A DNA stretch of 44,647 nucleotides from Bryobacterales bacterium (GCA_027452065.1 DAIDHC010000102.1:1-44647), one strand, 5' to 3'. Shown: positions 35,424-44,388, counted from the first letter of the stretch. Made by a program: numbers and translations. The notes: generated by a model not told the origin, from the sequence alone.

Positions 35424-36800
35424 CTAAGGGGCGAGGGAGTGGGAGACTCGGCGCTGGTAGTCGCGGGCGTGGGCGAGGATTTCGGCGGGGTCGAGGAGCG
35501 TGGGGCGGCCGGAGCGGACCAGCGTTTGGCCGTTGACCATGACGTCTTCGACGTCGGAGGCTTTCAGGGCGTAGACGAGCTGGGAGTAGACGTCGTAGAG
35601 GGGGACGGCGTGGGGCTGGTCGATGCGGATGGTGATGATGTCGGCGAGTTTGCCGGGCTCGAGGGAGCCGATGGATTTGTCGAGGCCGATGGCGCGGGCG
35701 CCGCCGATTGTTGCCATGTCGACGGCCTGATGGGCGTTGAGGGAGCGGGGATCGCCGGTGGAGACCTTCTGGAGGTCGGCGGCGAGGTTCATCTCCTCCA
35801 TGAGGTCGAAGTCGTTGTTGCTGCCGGCGGGGCCGTCGGTGCCGAGGGCGACGTTCAGATTTTCGGCGAGCATGGCGGTGACGGGGGCGACGCCGCTGGC
35901 CAGTTTCATGTTGCTGGAGGGGCAGTGGGCGATGCCGACGTTGCGGGCTTTGAGGACGGCGCGGTCGGCGGCGTCGAGCCAGACGCCATGGGCGGCGATG
36001 CTCCAGCCGCTCCAGAGGCCGAGGGAGTCGAGGAAGCGGGCGGGGGAGAGGCCGTATTTGGCCTGCATGTCGAGGTTTTCTTTTTTGGTTTCGGAGAGGT
36101 GGATGACCAGGGGTTTGTGATGGCGGTTGGCGAGGGCGCGGGCGGCGGCGAGGGAGGCGGGGGAGTTGGTGTAGAGAGCGTGGGGAGCGACTGCGGGAGT
36201 GATGAGGGGATCGGAGTCGAACCGGGTGAGGAAGCGATCGGAGAAGGCGAGGGCTTCGGCGGGGGACCTGGCGTCGGGGGAAGGGAAGCCGATGATGGTT
36301 TCGCCCATGACGCCGCGGAGGCCGGAGAGTTTGACAGCGTCGGCGGCGCGGTCCTCGAAGTAATACATGTCGACGAAGGTGGTGGTGCCGGAGAGCATCA
36401 TTTCGAGGCAGGCGAGGCGGGTGCCCCAGAAGACGAAGTCGGGGGTGACGTTGCGGGCCTCGGCGGGGAAGATGAATTTTTCGAGCCAGTCCTGGAGGCG
36501 CATGTCGTCGGCGATGCCGCGGAACAGGCTCATGGCGGCGTGGGCGTGGGCGTTGACGAGGCCGGGGAGGAGGATGGCGTTGGGGCGGTCGAGGTGGACG
36601 GCGGAGGTGAAGCGGCGGTTGATTTCGGATGCAGGGCCGACGGCGGCGATTTGTCGGCCGCGGATGGCGACGGCGCCGTTTTCGATGAGGCGGCGGGAGG
36701 AATCCTCGGTGACGACGTAGCGGGCGCTCCAGATGGCGTCGGCGGATTCGGCGCGGAGGGCGGCGGCGAGGAGGAGGGCGCTAATGCAGATTCGAAGCAT
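35424..36800 (-). CDS. Signal-peptide-bearing MTA/SAH/adenosine-type deaminase (amidohydrolase)
   Basis: A 458-residue metal-dependent amidohydrolase of the MtaD/SAH-deaminase group. Metal and catalytic residues are visible: GLVNAHAHAAMSLFRG (H-x-H), VIHLSETKKE (His then Glu), IAAHGVWLD (His) and ALGTDGPAGSNNDFD (Asp). Family members deaminate S-adenosylhomocysteine, 5'-methylthioadenosine or adenosine. The oddity is a well-formed secretion signal at the start (MLRICISALLLAAALRAES) before the usual first beta strands, which suggests a periplasmic enzyme; most relatives are cytosolic. The ATG at 36800 overlaps the last 20 bases of the cytidine deaminase gene, so the gene belongs to the nucleoside-salvage operon as its last member. 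Confidence 0.88.
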   Translation of the reverse strand: MLRICISALLLAAALRAESADAIWSARYVVTEDSSRRLIENGAVAIRGRQIAAVGPASEINRRFTSAVHLDRPNAILLPGLVNAHAHAAMSLFRGIADDMRLQDWLEKFIFPAEARNVTPDFVFWGTRLACLEMMLSGTTTFVDMYYFEDRAADAVKLSGLRGVMGETIIGFPSPDARSPAEALAFSDRFLTRFDSDPLITPAVAPHALYTNSPASLAAARALANRHHKPLVIHLSETKKENLDMQAKYGLSPARFLDSLGLWSGWSIAAHGVWLDAADRAVLKARNVGIAHCPSSNMKLASGVAPVTAMLAENLNVALGTDGPAGSNNDFDLMEEMNLAADLQKVSTGDPRSLNAHQAVDMATIGGARAIGLDKSIGSLEPGKLADIITIRIDQPHAVPLYDVYSQLVYALKASDVEDVMVNGQTLVRSGRPTLLDPAEILAHARDYQRRVSHSLAP

Positions 36801-37161
36801 CGAAGGGCCGGGGGAAGAGATCGCTGAGGCGGAGGGATTCGCGGCGGCCGGAAGGGTCGGCGAGGAGGACTTCGATATCGCCGCAGAACTCCCAGAGGAT
36901 CTGGCGGCAGGCGCCGCAGGGAGGAGTGAGAGAGGAGGCGGCGACGGCGATGCGGCGGAAGCGGCGGACGCCTTCGGAGATGGCTTTGAAGACGGCGACG
37001 CGTTCGGCGCAGAGGGTGAGGCCGTAGGTGGCGTTTTCGACATTGCAGCCGGTGTGGATGCGGCCGGTGTCGTCTTCGAGGGCGGCGCCGACCTGGAAGC
37101 CGGAGAAGGGAGCGTGGGCGTGGAGACGGGCGTCGAGGGCGGCTTGGGCGAGGTCAGGCAT
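36781..37161 (-). CDS. cdd: Cytidine deaminase
   Basis: A 126-residue homotetrameric-type cytidine deaminase, converting cytidine and deoxycytidine to uridine and deoxyuridine. The zinc site is complete: GCNVENATYGLTLCAERVAV (C-A-E with catalytic Glu) and PPCGACRQILWEF (P-C-x2-C). The substrate loop FSGFQVGAALED is typical. The ATG overlaps the stop of the upstream purine nucleoside phosphorylase gene by 8 bases, and its own end overlaps the exported deaminase start by 20 bases. Its product feeds the pyrimidine nucleoside phosphorylase encoded at the head of the operon. Confidence 0.96.
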   Translation of the reverse strand: MPDLAQAALDARLHAHAPFSGFQVGAALEDDTGRIHTGCNVENATYGLTLCAERVAVFKAISEGVRRFRRIAVAASSLTPPCGACRQILWEFCGDIEVLLADPSGRRESLRLSDLFPRPFDASNLH

Positions 37162-37981
37162 CGGAGGGCTCCGGGAGAGAGGCGAGGGCGGGGATGACGG
37201 CTTTGAGAAGCGCGACGAGGCGGCCGCGGACGGCGAGGCCGCGGTCGAGGACTTCCTGGTGATGGATTACTCCGGAGCCGAGGCCGGCGGCGAGGTTGGT
37301 GACGCAGGAGATGGCGAGGACGCCGAGACCCATGTGGCGGGCGGCGATGACTTCGGGGACGGTGGACATGCCGACGAGGTCGCAGCCGATGGCGCGGAGA
37401 AAACGGATTTCGGCGGGGGTTTCGTAGGAGGGGCCGAGCATGGCGGCGTAGACGCCTTCGGGGAGATCGAAGCCGAGGCCGAGAGCGGCCTGGCGGGCGA
37501 GGGCGCGGTAGGAGGGATGGTAGGCGGCGGTCATGTCGGGGAAGCGGGGGCCGAGGGAATCGTCGTTGGGGCCGGCGAGAGGGTTGGAACCCTGGAGGTT
37601 GACGTGATCGGAGATGAGGACGAGGGAGCCGGGCGAGTAAGCGGGATTGATGCCGCCGGCGGCGTTGGTGAGGACGAGGGTGCGGACGCCGAGGCGGGCC
37701 AGGACGCGGACGCCGAGGACGACCTGGGCGGGGGAGTAGCCCTCGTAGAGATGGTTGCGGCCGGCCATGACGGCGACCTGGTGCGGGCCGAGGGCGCCGA
37801 AGATGAGGGCTCCTTCGTGGCCGGCGGCGGTGGAGGGGGGCCAGCCGGGGATGGAAGAGTAGGGGAAGGTTTGAGGATCGGAGAGTTCGGAGGCGAAGGC
37901 GCCGAGGCCGCTGCCGAGGACGACGGCGAGGCGGGGGCGGCGCGTGGTGGAGCGGGAGAGATGGGCGAGGGCGGCTTCCAT
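37154..37981 (-). CDS. punA: Purine-nucleoside phosphorylase (trimeric type)
   Basis: A 275-residue class I phosphorylase that splits inosine and guanosine nucleosides with phosphate into base and (deoxy)ribose-1-phosphate. Visible motifs: VVLGSGLGAFA (phosphate loop), AGRNHLYEGY, LVLTNAAGGINPAYSPGSLV, YAAMLGPSYETPAEIR and GCDLVGMSTVPEVIAARHMG, all characteristic of the PunA/human-PNP branch. Start ATG at 37981 lies 6 bases after the nupC stop, so the genes are tightly linked. Class I enzymes prefer 6-oxopurines and act poorly on adenosine, which gives a neighbouring adenosine-type deaminase a possible role. Confidence 0.96.
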   Translation of the reverse strand: MEAALAHLSRSTTRRPRLAVVLGSGLGAFASELSDPQTFPYSSIPGWPPSTAAGHEGALIFGALGPHQVAVMAGRNHLYEGYSPAQVVLGVRVLARLGVRTLVLTNAAGGINPAYSPGSLVLISDHVNLQGSNPLAGPNDDSLGPRFPDMTAAYHPSYRALARQAALGLGFDLPEGVYAAMLGPSYETPAEIRFLRAIGCDLVGMSTVPEVIAARHMGLGVLAISCVTNLAAGLGSGVIHHQEVLDRGLAVRGRLVALLKAVIPALASLPEPSDA

Positions 37982-37987
37982 AGAGGG

Positions 37988-39187
37988 CTAGACGAGGATG
38001 CCGGCGATGCAGGCGGTCATGAAGTTGGCCATGGTTCCGGCGAAGACGGCGCGGAGGCCGAGGCGGGCGAGATCGGATTTGCGGGATGGGGCGAGGGCGC
38101 CGATGCCGCCGATCTGGATGGCGATGGAGCTGAAGTTGGCGAAGCCGCAGAGGGCGTAGGTGGCGATTAAGAAAGAGTGGGGATCGAGCTGGTTTTTGAG
38201 GGGGCCGAGTTTTTGGAAGGCGACGAATTCGTTGAGGGCGAGGCGGGTGCCGAGGAGGTTGCCGATGGTGGCGCAGTCGTGGAAAGGGACGCCGAGGAGC
38301 CAGGCGACGGGGGAAAACAGAAGGCCGAAGATTTGTTCGAGCGAGAGGTGGAGGTGGGAGAGGACGCCGTTGATGAGAGCGATGAGGGCGATGAAGGCGA
38401 TGAGCATGGCGCCGATGTTGAGGGAGAGGTGGAGGCCGTCTGAGGCGCCGCGGGCGGCGGCATCGATGACGTTGACGCCGGGGCGTTCGACGGCGACGCG
38501 GACCGAGCCGGCAGTGGCGGGGGAGCCGGTTTCGGGGATGAGGATTTTGGCGAGCATGATTGTGGCGGGGGCGGTCATGATGACGGCGGTGAGGAGGTGC
38601 TTGGCGTCGACGTGGGCCATGAGGACGTAGGCGCCCATGACGGCGCCGGAGACGTGGGCCATGCCGCTGACCATGATAGTGAACAGCTCGGACTCGGTGA
38701 GGCCGTCGAGGAAGGGCTTGATGGTGAGGGGGGCCTCGGTCTGGCCCATGAAGATGCTGGCGGCGACGTTGGTGGACTCGGCGCCGCTGGCGCCCATGAC
38801 GCGCTGCATGAGGACGGCCATGATGCGGACGAAGAACTGCATGACGCCGAAGTAATAGAGGACGGAGAAGAGGCTGGCGGTGAAGATGATGATGGGCAGG
38901 ACCTGGAAGGCGAAGATGACGCCGAAGGAGGGGGAAGCGGCGCCGAGCTGATCGCCGAAGACGAAGCGGCTGCCGGCTTCGGAGAAATGGAGCAGCGCGT
39001 TGACGCCGGCGCTGAGGGCGTCGAAGACGATGCCGAAGGGAGTTTTGAGGACGAGGAAAGCGAAGAGGAACTGGAGGCCGAGGCCCCAGGCGATGAGAGA
39101 GGGGCGGATGGAGCGGCGGCGGGTGGACAGGAGCGCGCAGGCGGCGAGGATGACGGCGAGACCGAGCAGCCCGGTGAAGCGGCCCAT
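37988..39187 (-). CDS. nupC: NupC-type concentrative nucleoside transporter
   Basis: A 399-residue inner-membrane protein of the CNT family that imports nucleosides with protons or sodium. Typical segments: GLGLQFLFAFLVLKTPFG, FGVIFAFQVLPIIIFTASLF, SIFMGQTEAPLTIKPFLDGL (substrate site), ELFTIMVSGMAHVSGAVMGA and the final ALCGFANFSSIAIQIGGIGA. The number of helices and length are normal. It sits between the pyrimidine phosphorylase (10-base gap) and purine phosphorylase (6-base gap) genes and supplies both with nucleosides from the periplasm. Confidence 0.95.
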   Translation of the reverse strand: MGRFTGLLGLAVILAACALLSTRRRSIRPSLIAWGLGLQFLFAFLVLKTPFGIVFDALSAGVNALLHFSEAGSRFVFGDQLGAASPSFGVIFAFQVLPIIIFTASLFSVLYYFGVMQFFVRIMAVLMQRVMGASGAESTNVAASIFMGQTEAPLTIKPFLDGLTESELFTIMVSGMAHVSGAVMGAYVLMAHVDAKHLLTAVIMTAPATIMLAKILIPETGSPATAGSVRVAVERPGVNVIDAAARGASDGLHLSLNIGAMLIAFIALIALINGVLSHLHLSLEQIFGLLFSPVAWLLGVPFHDCATIGNLLGTRLALNEFVAFQKLGPLKNQLDPHSFLIATYALCGFANFSSIAIQIGGIGALAPSRKSDLARLGLRAVFAGTMANFMTACIAGILV

Positions 39188-39197
39188 GGGGGGACGA

Positions 39198-40502
39198 TCA
39201 GCCGACGACTTCGAGGATCAGGTCGCGCTGATCAGGCGGGTTGGCGGAGATGCGGAAGGCGTCCTCGATGAGCTGAGCGGCTTCCTCGACGTGATCCTCG
39301 CCGGTGTAATAGAGGCGGCAGAGGACGCCGCCGGCATCGATTTTGTTGCCGATTTTGACTTCGAGGATGACGCCGACGGCGGGGTCGACGGCTTCGTCCT
39401 TGGTGTCGCGGCCGGCGCCGATCATGGCCGAGGCCTGGCCGACGTATTCGGCGTCGATGGCGGAAACGTAGCCGGCGCGGGGACTGAGGATTTCGCGGGC
39501 GCCGGTGGCGTTGGGGAGGAGCTCGAAGCGGTCGAGGACCTGCGGATTGCCGCCCTGGGCTGAGATGACGTCCTTGAACTTGCGATAGCCGGAGCCGTCG
39601 AGCAGGTGCTTTTGGGCGACTTCGCGGGCTTCTTCGAGGGAGGGGACGATTTTGCCGAGGTAGATCATGCGGGCGGCGAGCTCGAGCGAGATCCGGGTGA
39701 GATCGGTGGGGCCGCCGTTCTGCAAGGTTTGGGAGACTTCCATGACCTCGAGGGCGTTGCCGATGGCGAAGCCGAGAGGCTGGTTCATGTCGGTGATGAG
39801 GGCCTGGACGCGCTTGTCGGAGCGGCGGCCGATGCCGACCATCATCTGGGCGAGGCGGCGGGCGTCGACCTGGCGCTTCATGAAGGCGCCGTTGCCGACT
39901 TTGACATCGAGCACGAGAGCGTCGATGCCTTCGGCGAGCTTCTTGCTCATGATGGAAGAAGCGATGAGGGGGATGGACTCGACGGTGGCGGTGACATCGC
40001 GGAGGGAATAGAGCTTGCCGTCGGCGGGAGCGACGTCGGCGGACTGGCCGATGAAGGCGAGGCCGAGAGAGGCGAGCTGGGCGCGGAATTCGTCGATGGT
40101 GAGATCGGTGCGGAAGCCGGGGATGGATTCGAGTTTGTCGAGAGTGCCGCCGGTGTGGCCGAGGGCGCGGCCGGACATCATGGGCACGATGACGCCGGCG
40201 GCGGCGGCGATGGGCGCGGCGATGAGGCTGGTCTTGTCGCCGACTCCGCCGGTGGAATGCTTGTCGACCTTGACGCCGGGAATGCCGCTGAGATCGATGG
40301 TGGAACCGGAGCCCAGCATGGAGTGAGTGAGTGCGTCGACTTCATGGTCCGACATGCCGGAAAAGTAGACAGCCATGAGGAACGCCGACATCTGATAATC
40401 GGGGATTTCGTTACGCGTGTAGCCATCAACGAAATAGGCGATCTCTTCGGGGCTCAGCTCCTCGCCGTCCCTCTTGCGGTGGATCAGGTCTACGGTACGC
40501 AT
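39198..40502 (-). CDS. Pyrimidine-nucleoside / thymidine phosphorylase
   Basis: A 434-residue glycosyltransferase-class II phosphorylase producing uracil or thymine and (deoxy)ribose-1-phosphate. The N-terminal helix bundle MRTVDLIHRKRDGEELSPEE is followed by the phosphate-binding KHSTGGVGDKTSL and the conserved SGRALGHTGGTLDKLESIPG, then SSIMSKKLAEGIDALVLDVK. Sequence does not cleanly separate DeoA from Pdp; the Lys/His set and length fit both, so no symbol is given. It is the first gene of the five-gene salvage operon, with a candidate -10 box just upstream. Confidence 0.94.
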   Translation of the reverse strand: MRTVDLIHRKRDGEELSPEEIAYFVDGYTRNEIPDYQMSAFLMAVYFSGMSDHEVDALTHSMLGSGSTIDLSGIPGVKVDKHSTGGVGDKTSLIAAPIAAAAGVIVPMMSGRALGHTGGTLDKLESIPGFRTDLTIDEFRAQLASLGLAFIGQSADVAPADGKLYSLRDVTATVESIPLIASSIMSKKLAEGIDALVLDVKVGNGAFMKRQVDARRLAQMMVGIGRRSDKRVQALITDMNQPLGFAIGNALEVMEVSQTLQNGGPTDLTRISLELAARMIYLGKIVPSLEEAREVAQKHLLDGSGYRKFKDVISAQGGNPQVLDRFELLPNATGAREILSPRAGYVSAIDAEYVGQASAMIGAGRDTKDEAVDPAVGVILEVKIGNKIDAGGVLCRLYYTGEDHVEEAAQLIEDAFRISANPPDQRDLILEVVG

Positions 40503-40522
40503 TAAGTCTCTGAGGATACCAT

Positions 40523-40528
40523 CTTATA
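40523..40528 (-). promoter_or_regulatory. Candidate -10 box of the nucleoside-salvage operon
   Basis: On the minus strand TATAAG (within CTATATAAG) lies 20 bases upstream of the ATG at 40502, in an AT-rich 60-base island that is exceptional for this window. A matching -35 is poor (TTCTAA at 17 bases). If used, the leader would be very short. Confidence 0.45.
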
Positions 40529-40641
40529 TAGTTGAAAGTAAAGAATTAGAAGCATGTAGGACGCACAGGCGCGAGAATGGGGAGCGGGGGAATCGTGATT
40601 TAGGGGAAATCGGCGCGGGGCGAGGTCCGTTCGAGTTGCGC

Positions 40642-41709
40642 TCAGGAGAGGCCGAGTTGTTGCCCGGCCAGATGGACGCCGGCGACGCGGGCACGGATTT
40701 TGGCGAAGGCGATGTCGCGGGAAGTGGAGGTGTCGTCGGCGAAGGGTGCGAAGCCGCAGTCGTCGGTGGCGCCGAGCTGGGCGAGGGGGAGAAAATCGGC
40801 CGCCAGAAGAATGCGGTCGCGGACGGTTTCAGCGGTTTCGACTTCGGGGTTTATGGGATCGATGACGCCGACGAAGACGGTTTGATGGGGCTGAAGATTT
40901 TCGGCGATGATTTTCAGCACGCGTAGGGGATCTTTTTCGCTGGCCAACTGGACATAGAAGCGGCCGGCGCGAAGTTGGAAGAGGACGGGGAGAAGGGCGG
41001 CGTAATCGACATCGGCGCTGTGAGTGGAGTCGCGGTCGCCGCCGGGGCAGGTGTGGACGCCGATGCGGCGGAGTTGATCGGGGGTGAAGTGGTCGAGGAC
41101 GCGGTTGTTGAGGGCGACGAAACTTTTGAGCAGGGCGCCGGAGGGGTCGAGTTTGAGGGAGAGCCGGGCTTCGGTGAAATCGATCTGAACGCTATCGGCG
41201 CCTGTGGAGAGGCAACTGCGGATGTCGGCGACGGCTTCGGCGACGAGGTCGGAGAGGAAGGCTTCGCGGGAGTAATTCGGGATGCCCGAGGCGGGGTAGA
41301 GAAGACTGAGGGCGGAAGCGGAAATGACGGCCTGCTTGACGGGGAGGGTGGTTAGTTGCCTGGCGGCGGCGAGATACTGCGAGGCGTAAGTGGCGTAGTG
41401 AAAGGGCGCCGACGCGAGGCAGGGTAACTGGCGGGTGTGGCCGTCTTCAAAGGGGATGGTGACGCCGCCGGGGGCGAGGTTGGTGAGGCCGGCGAGCGGA
41501 TACGTGGCGAAGCTGGGCTTGGTTTGTTCGCCGTCGGTGATGACCGGAGAGCCGGTTTCCTCGAAGCGGCGGATGGTGTCGCGGAGGGCGGCGGTGGCGA
41601 TGAGATCGAACTGGGCGGCCGAGAGGACGCCCGCTTGTCTGTCGTTGAAGGCCTGGATTAATTCCGGGGGGCGGGGGACGCTGCCGATGGGTTCGGTGGG
41701 GATTTGCAT
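40642..41709 (-). CDS. MetE-core (UROD/MetE superfamily) methyltransferase
   Basis: A 355-residue single-domain protein corresponding to the catalytic half of cobalamin-independent methionine synthase. It has the thiol-activating zinc ligands: GVHTCPGGD (H-x-C), a Glu in VQLASEKDP and the distal Cys in GATDDCGFAPF, with the substrate strand ADSVQIDFTEARLSL and GVIDPINPEVETAETVRDRI. The N-terminal folate-binding half of full MetE is missing, as in archaeal MetE and many uncharacterised methyltransferases, so the methyl donor may be a corrinoid protein or another methylated compound. The start ATG is at 41709 with GGAG upstream. It stands alone, about 140 bases upstream of the salvage operon on the same strand. 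Confidence 0.82.
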   Translation of the reverse strand: MQIPTEPIGSVPRPPELIQAFNDRQAGVLSAAQFDLIATAALRDTIRRFEETGSPVITDGEQTKPSFATYPLAGLTNLAPGGVTIPFEDGHTRQLPCLASAPFHYATYASQYLAAARQLTTLPVKQAVISASALSLLYPASGIPNYSREAFLSDLVAEAVADIRSCLSTGADSVQIDFTEARLSLKLDPSGALLKSFVALNNRVLDHFTPDQLRRIGVHTCPGGDRDSTHSADVDYAALLPVLFQLRAGRFYVQLASEKDPLRVLKIIAENLQPHQTVFVGVIDPINPEVETAETVRDRILLAADFLPLAQLGATDDCGFAPFADDTSTSRDIAFAKIRARVAGVHLAGQQLGLS

Positions 41710-41834
41710 GGGTTGACTCCGGGGTTGTGCCGATTCAAATGGCTTACGTTACCCGAAGCGGGCGCCGGCGCGCCATAGTGGAAAGCGATTAGACGGTTTC
41801 GTCCGGCGGTGGTTTCGATACTACACTGTCCGTA

Positions 41835-42512
41835 ATGTTGATTTTCCGAACACTGATCGCGGCGTTCCTGCTGGCGGCTGTTGCCGCGGCGCAGGAGAAC
41901 GTCACTTTTCCGACGCCGGATGGCTGGACGATTCATGCGGACCTGTATGGGACGGGCGAGCGGGGAGTGGTGCTGGTGCCAGGTGCGAAGTTCGTGAAGG
42001 GGAGTTGGGAGAAGCAGGCGCGGGTGTTGGAGAAGGCGGGATTCCGAGTGCTGGCGATCGATCTGAGGGGCTTCGGGGCGTCGAAGGAAGGGCCGGCGGG
42101 GGCGCGGACGGAGGGCGGGTTTGCGATGGACGTATTGGCGGCGGTGCGGTATTTGCATGAGCAGGGTGCAAGGACGGTGGCGGTGGTGGGGGCGAGCATG
42201 GGAGGGAATGCGACGGAAGCGGCGTTGGTGAAGTCCAAGCCGGGGGAGATCGATCGCGTGGTGCTGCTGGCGCACGGAGCGTTCGCGCCGGCGAAGGAGT
42301 TGAAGGGGAGGAAGCTTTTCATCGTGAGCCGGGAGGACCCGGGGCCGGGAGGGCAGCCTCGGCTGGTGAGGATTCGGGCGCAGTATGAGGAGGCGCCGGA
42401 GCCGAAGGAACTGGTGGTGCTGGAGGGCTCGGCGCACGCGCAGTACATTTTTGCGACGGACCAGGGGGAGCGGCTGATGCGGGAGATTCTGCGGTTTTTG
42501 TCGGAGGCGTAG
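41835..42512 (+). CDS. Small exported alpha/beta hydrolase
   Basis: A 225-residue protein with signal peptide (MLIFRTLIAAFLLAAVAAAQ) and an alpha/beta hydrolase fold: VVLVPGAKFVKGSWEKQARV (oxyanion region), VLAIDLRGFGAS, nucleophile elbow VVGASMGGNATEAA, probable Asp in FIVSREDPGPGG and His in EGSAHAQYIF. It is close to dienelactone-hydrolase-like and esterase families; substrate unknown. The ATG at 41835 follows GATACTACACTGTCCGTA without a strong ribosome-binding site. It is divergent from the MetE-core gene with 125 bases between start codons. Confidence 0.86.
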   Translation: MLIFRTLIAAFLLAAVAAAQENVTFPTPDGWTIHADLYGTGERGVVLVPGAKFVKGSWEKQARVLEKAGFRVLAIDLRGFGASKEGPAGARTEGGFAMDVLAAVRYLHEQGARTVAVVGASMGGNATEAALVKSKPGEIDRVVLLAHGAFAPAKELKGRKLFIVSREDPGPGGQPRLVRIRAQYEEAPEPKELVVLEGSAHAQYIFATDQGERLMREILRFLSEA

Positions 42513-42710
42513 GGGGGCTCTCAGAGAGCGTACTAGTAGTTTCAATTTAGGTGCGGCCTGCGATTTGGCAGACATTCGGTGATATAGTTCCTTGGACCGT
42601 CAGGCAGCGTGGAGGAGCGCCGTGGATCGAACGGCGGAAGTAGCCTGGCGATGGTCACAAGCAGCGCAGCAACGATTCGGCAAGCATTGTAAGGAGCATA
42701 GGAACGGTAT

Positions 42711-44333
42711 ATGAAGTCAAAAGAAATCACCGGGGCAAGCAGGCGTCTCACAGGACGAACAAGGAGTCTGGCGCCGGCGCGCGCATGGGGGCTGGGCATT
42801 GCCCTCGGAATTGCGGGAGCATCGCTCCTGTCGGCTGGACAGGATTGGCCGATGTTCGGGCAAAGCCCGGCGAACACGGCGAGCAATCAAGAGGACGAAA
42901 TCACGGTCAAGAACGTTTACAAGCTGCAGCCGAAGTGGACGTTTCAGACCGGGGGAGACGTGTCGGCCCGAGCCGCCGTCGTTGACGGAGTGGCGTATTT
43001 CCCGGACTGGGGCGGAAATCTCTGGGCGGTGAATGCCAGCAACGGGAAGCTGGTCTGGGGGCATCAACTTTCCGACTACGGCCTGGCCGCGCATACGGTC
43101 TCGCGTACGAGCCCGGCGGTGGCGAACGGCATCGTGTACATCGGAACTCAGTACGTCGCCGGATCGTCTACCGGGTGGCTGGTGGCGGTGAATGCGGCGA
43201 CCGGGGCATTGGTATGGAAGGCGCAGCCGGATACATCGAACGGCTTCCCGGTGATCACGAGCTCACCTACTGTGGCCGGCGGCGTGGTGTATGTGGGCAT
43301 GACTTCCAATGAGGAATTCGCGGCGGCCAATCCCAGCTACCCTTGCTGCTCGGTAAGTGGCAGCCTGGTAGCGTTAAATGCATCCAACGGCGACAAGCTT
43401 TGGGAGACGTTTACCGTTCCGGCCGGCTATAGCGGCGGTGCGGTGTGGGGCAGCAACCCGGTTGTGGACGCGGGACGGAACACTGTTTATTTCGGAACCG
43501 GAAACAACTACAGCATTCCCACGGACCCGGCCTATGTTGCCTGCATTGCCGCGGGAGGCACGCGGGCCAGTTGCCAATCCCCGGACAACCATGCGGACTC
43601 GATTGTTGCGCTGGACATGACCTCAGGCGCGGTGAAGTGGGCCACGCGGCTGGAGACGTGGAGCCAGTCTGGCGTGACCAATGGCAGCGACGACTGGAAC
43701 GTTGGGTGCATCTTCGAGGGCTCCAACTGCCCGCCCGCCCCGGGTCCCGACTTCGATTTCGGCTCGGCCCCGAACGAGATCACCTATCAAAGCCCGGCTG
43801 GTCCGAAGACCATCATTGGTGCGGGGCAGAAAAGCGGGATTTACTTTGCGTTGGATCCGGATACCGGCGCCGTGTTGTGGCATACGCAGGTAGGGCCCGG
43901 GTCCTCTCTCGGCGGGATCGAGTGGGGATCGGCATCGGATGGCACGCGCATCTACGTGGCGATTGCCAATCTTTACGGCATCCCATACTCGGCCGGCAAC
44001 GCCGGTTCCTGGGCAGCGCTTGATCCGGCGACGGGAGCGATCCTGTGGCAGACGGCCGATCCGAACGGCGCCATCGACATCGGCCCCATGGCCGTGGCCA
44101 ACGGCGTTGTGTATGCGGGATCCATGGGAGGCGCCGCAACTGCGCCGACGATGTTCGGGTTGGACGCAGCCACGGGGAAGACGCTGTGGAGCTTCGCCTC
44201 GGGCGCGTCGGTCAACGCCGGCGCCACTATCTCGAGCGGCACGGTGTATTGGGGTTCCGGGTACACGCACCTGCCCATACCGGGATTCACGGGGAACAAT
44301 AAGTTCTACGCCTTTACGAGCGGCGGGCATTAG
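42711..44333 (+). CDS. PQQ-binding beta-propeller protein, polyvinyl-alcohol-dehydrogenase-like
   Basis: A 540-residue quinoprotein with a signal-type N-terminus (ARAWGLGIALGIAGASLLSA) and repeated tryptophan-docking propeller blades (NLWAVNASNGKLVWGHQLS, GWLVAVNAATGALVWKAQP, GSLVALNASNGDKLWETFT, SIVALDMTSGAVKWATRL and others). A vicinal Cys pair in NPSYPCCSVSGS matches the disulfide next to PQQ in quinoprotein dehydrogenases. The closest layout is polyvinyl alcohol dehydrogenase, but the CxxCH haem domain found in that enzyme is absent, so electrons must go to a separate cytochrome. A good ribosome-binding site (AAGGAGCATAGGAACGGTAT) precedes the ATG. Alcohol oxidation in the periplasm is inferred. 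Confidence 0.82.
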   Translation: MKSKEITGASRRLTGRTRSLAPARAWGLGIALGIAGASLLSAGQDWPMFGQSPANTASNQEDEITVKNVYKLQPKWTFQTGGDVSARAAVVDGVAYFPDWGGNLWAVNASNGKLVWGHQLSDYGLAAHTVSRTSPAVANGIVYIGTQYVAGSSTGWLVAVNAATGALVWKAQPDTSNGFPVITSSPTVAGGVVYVGMTSNEEFAAANPSYPCCSVSGSLVALNASNGDKLWETFTVPAGYSGGAVWGSNPVVDAGRNTVYFGTGNNYSIPTDPAYVACIAAGGTRASCQSPDNHADSIVALDMTSGAVKWATRLETWSQSGVTNGSDDWNVGCIFEGSNCPPAPGPDFDFGSAPNEITYQSPAGPKTIIGAGQKSGIYFALDPDTGAVLWHTQVGPGSSLGGIEWGSASDGTRIYVAIANLYGIPYSAGNAGSWAALDPATGAILWQTADPNGAIDIGPMAVANGVVYAGSMGGAATAPTMFGLDAATGKTLWSFASGASVNAGATISSGTVYWGSGYTHLPIPGFTGNNKFYAFTSGGH

Positions 44334-44352
44334 AGGCGGCGGACCGCTTCCG

Positions 44353-44388
44353 GCAGATCCGCGGCCTCGTCAGGCGCCGCGGATCTGC
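44353..44388. terminator. Hairpin after the quinoprotein gene
   Basis: GCAGATCCGCGGC (44353-44365) and GCCGCGGATCTGC (44376-44388) make a perfect 13-bp stem with a 10-base loop, 20 bases past the stop codon. No T-run follows, so it may be a weak terminator or an mRNA-stabilising or processing hairpin before the MBL-fold gene. Confidence 0.55.
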
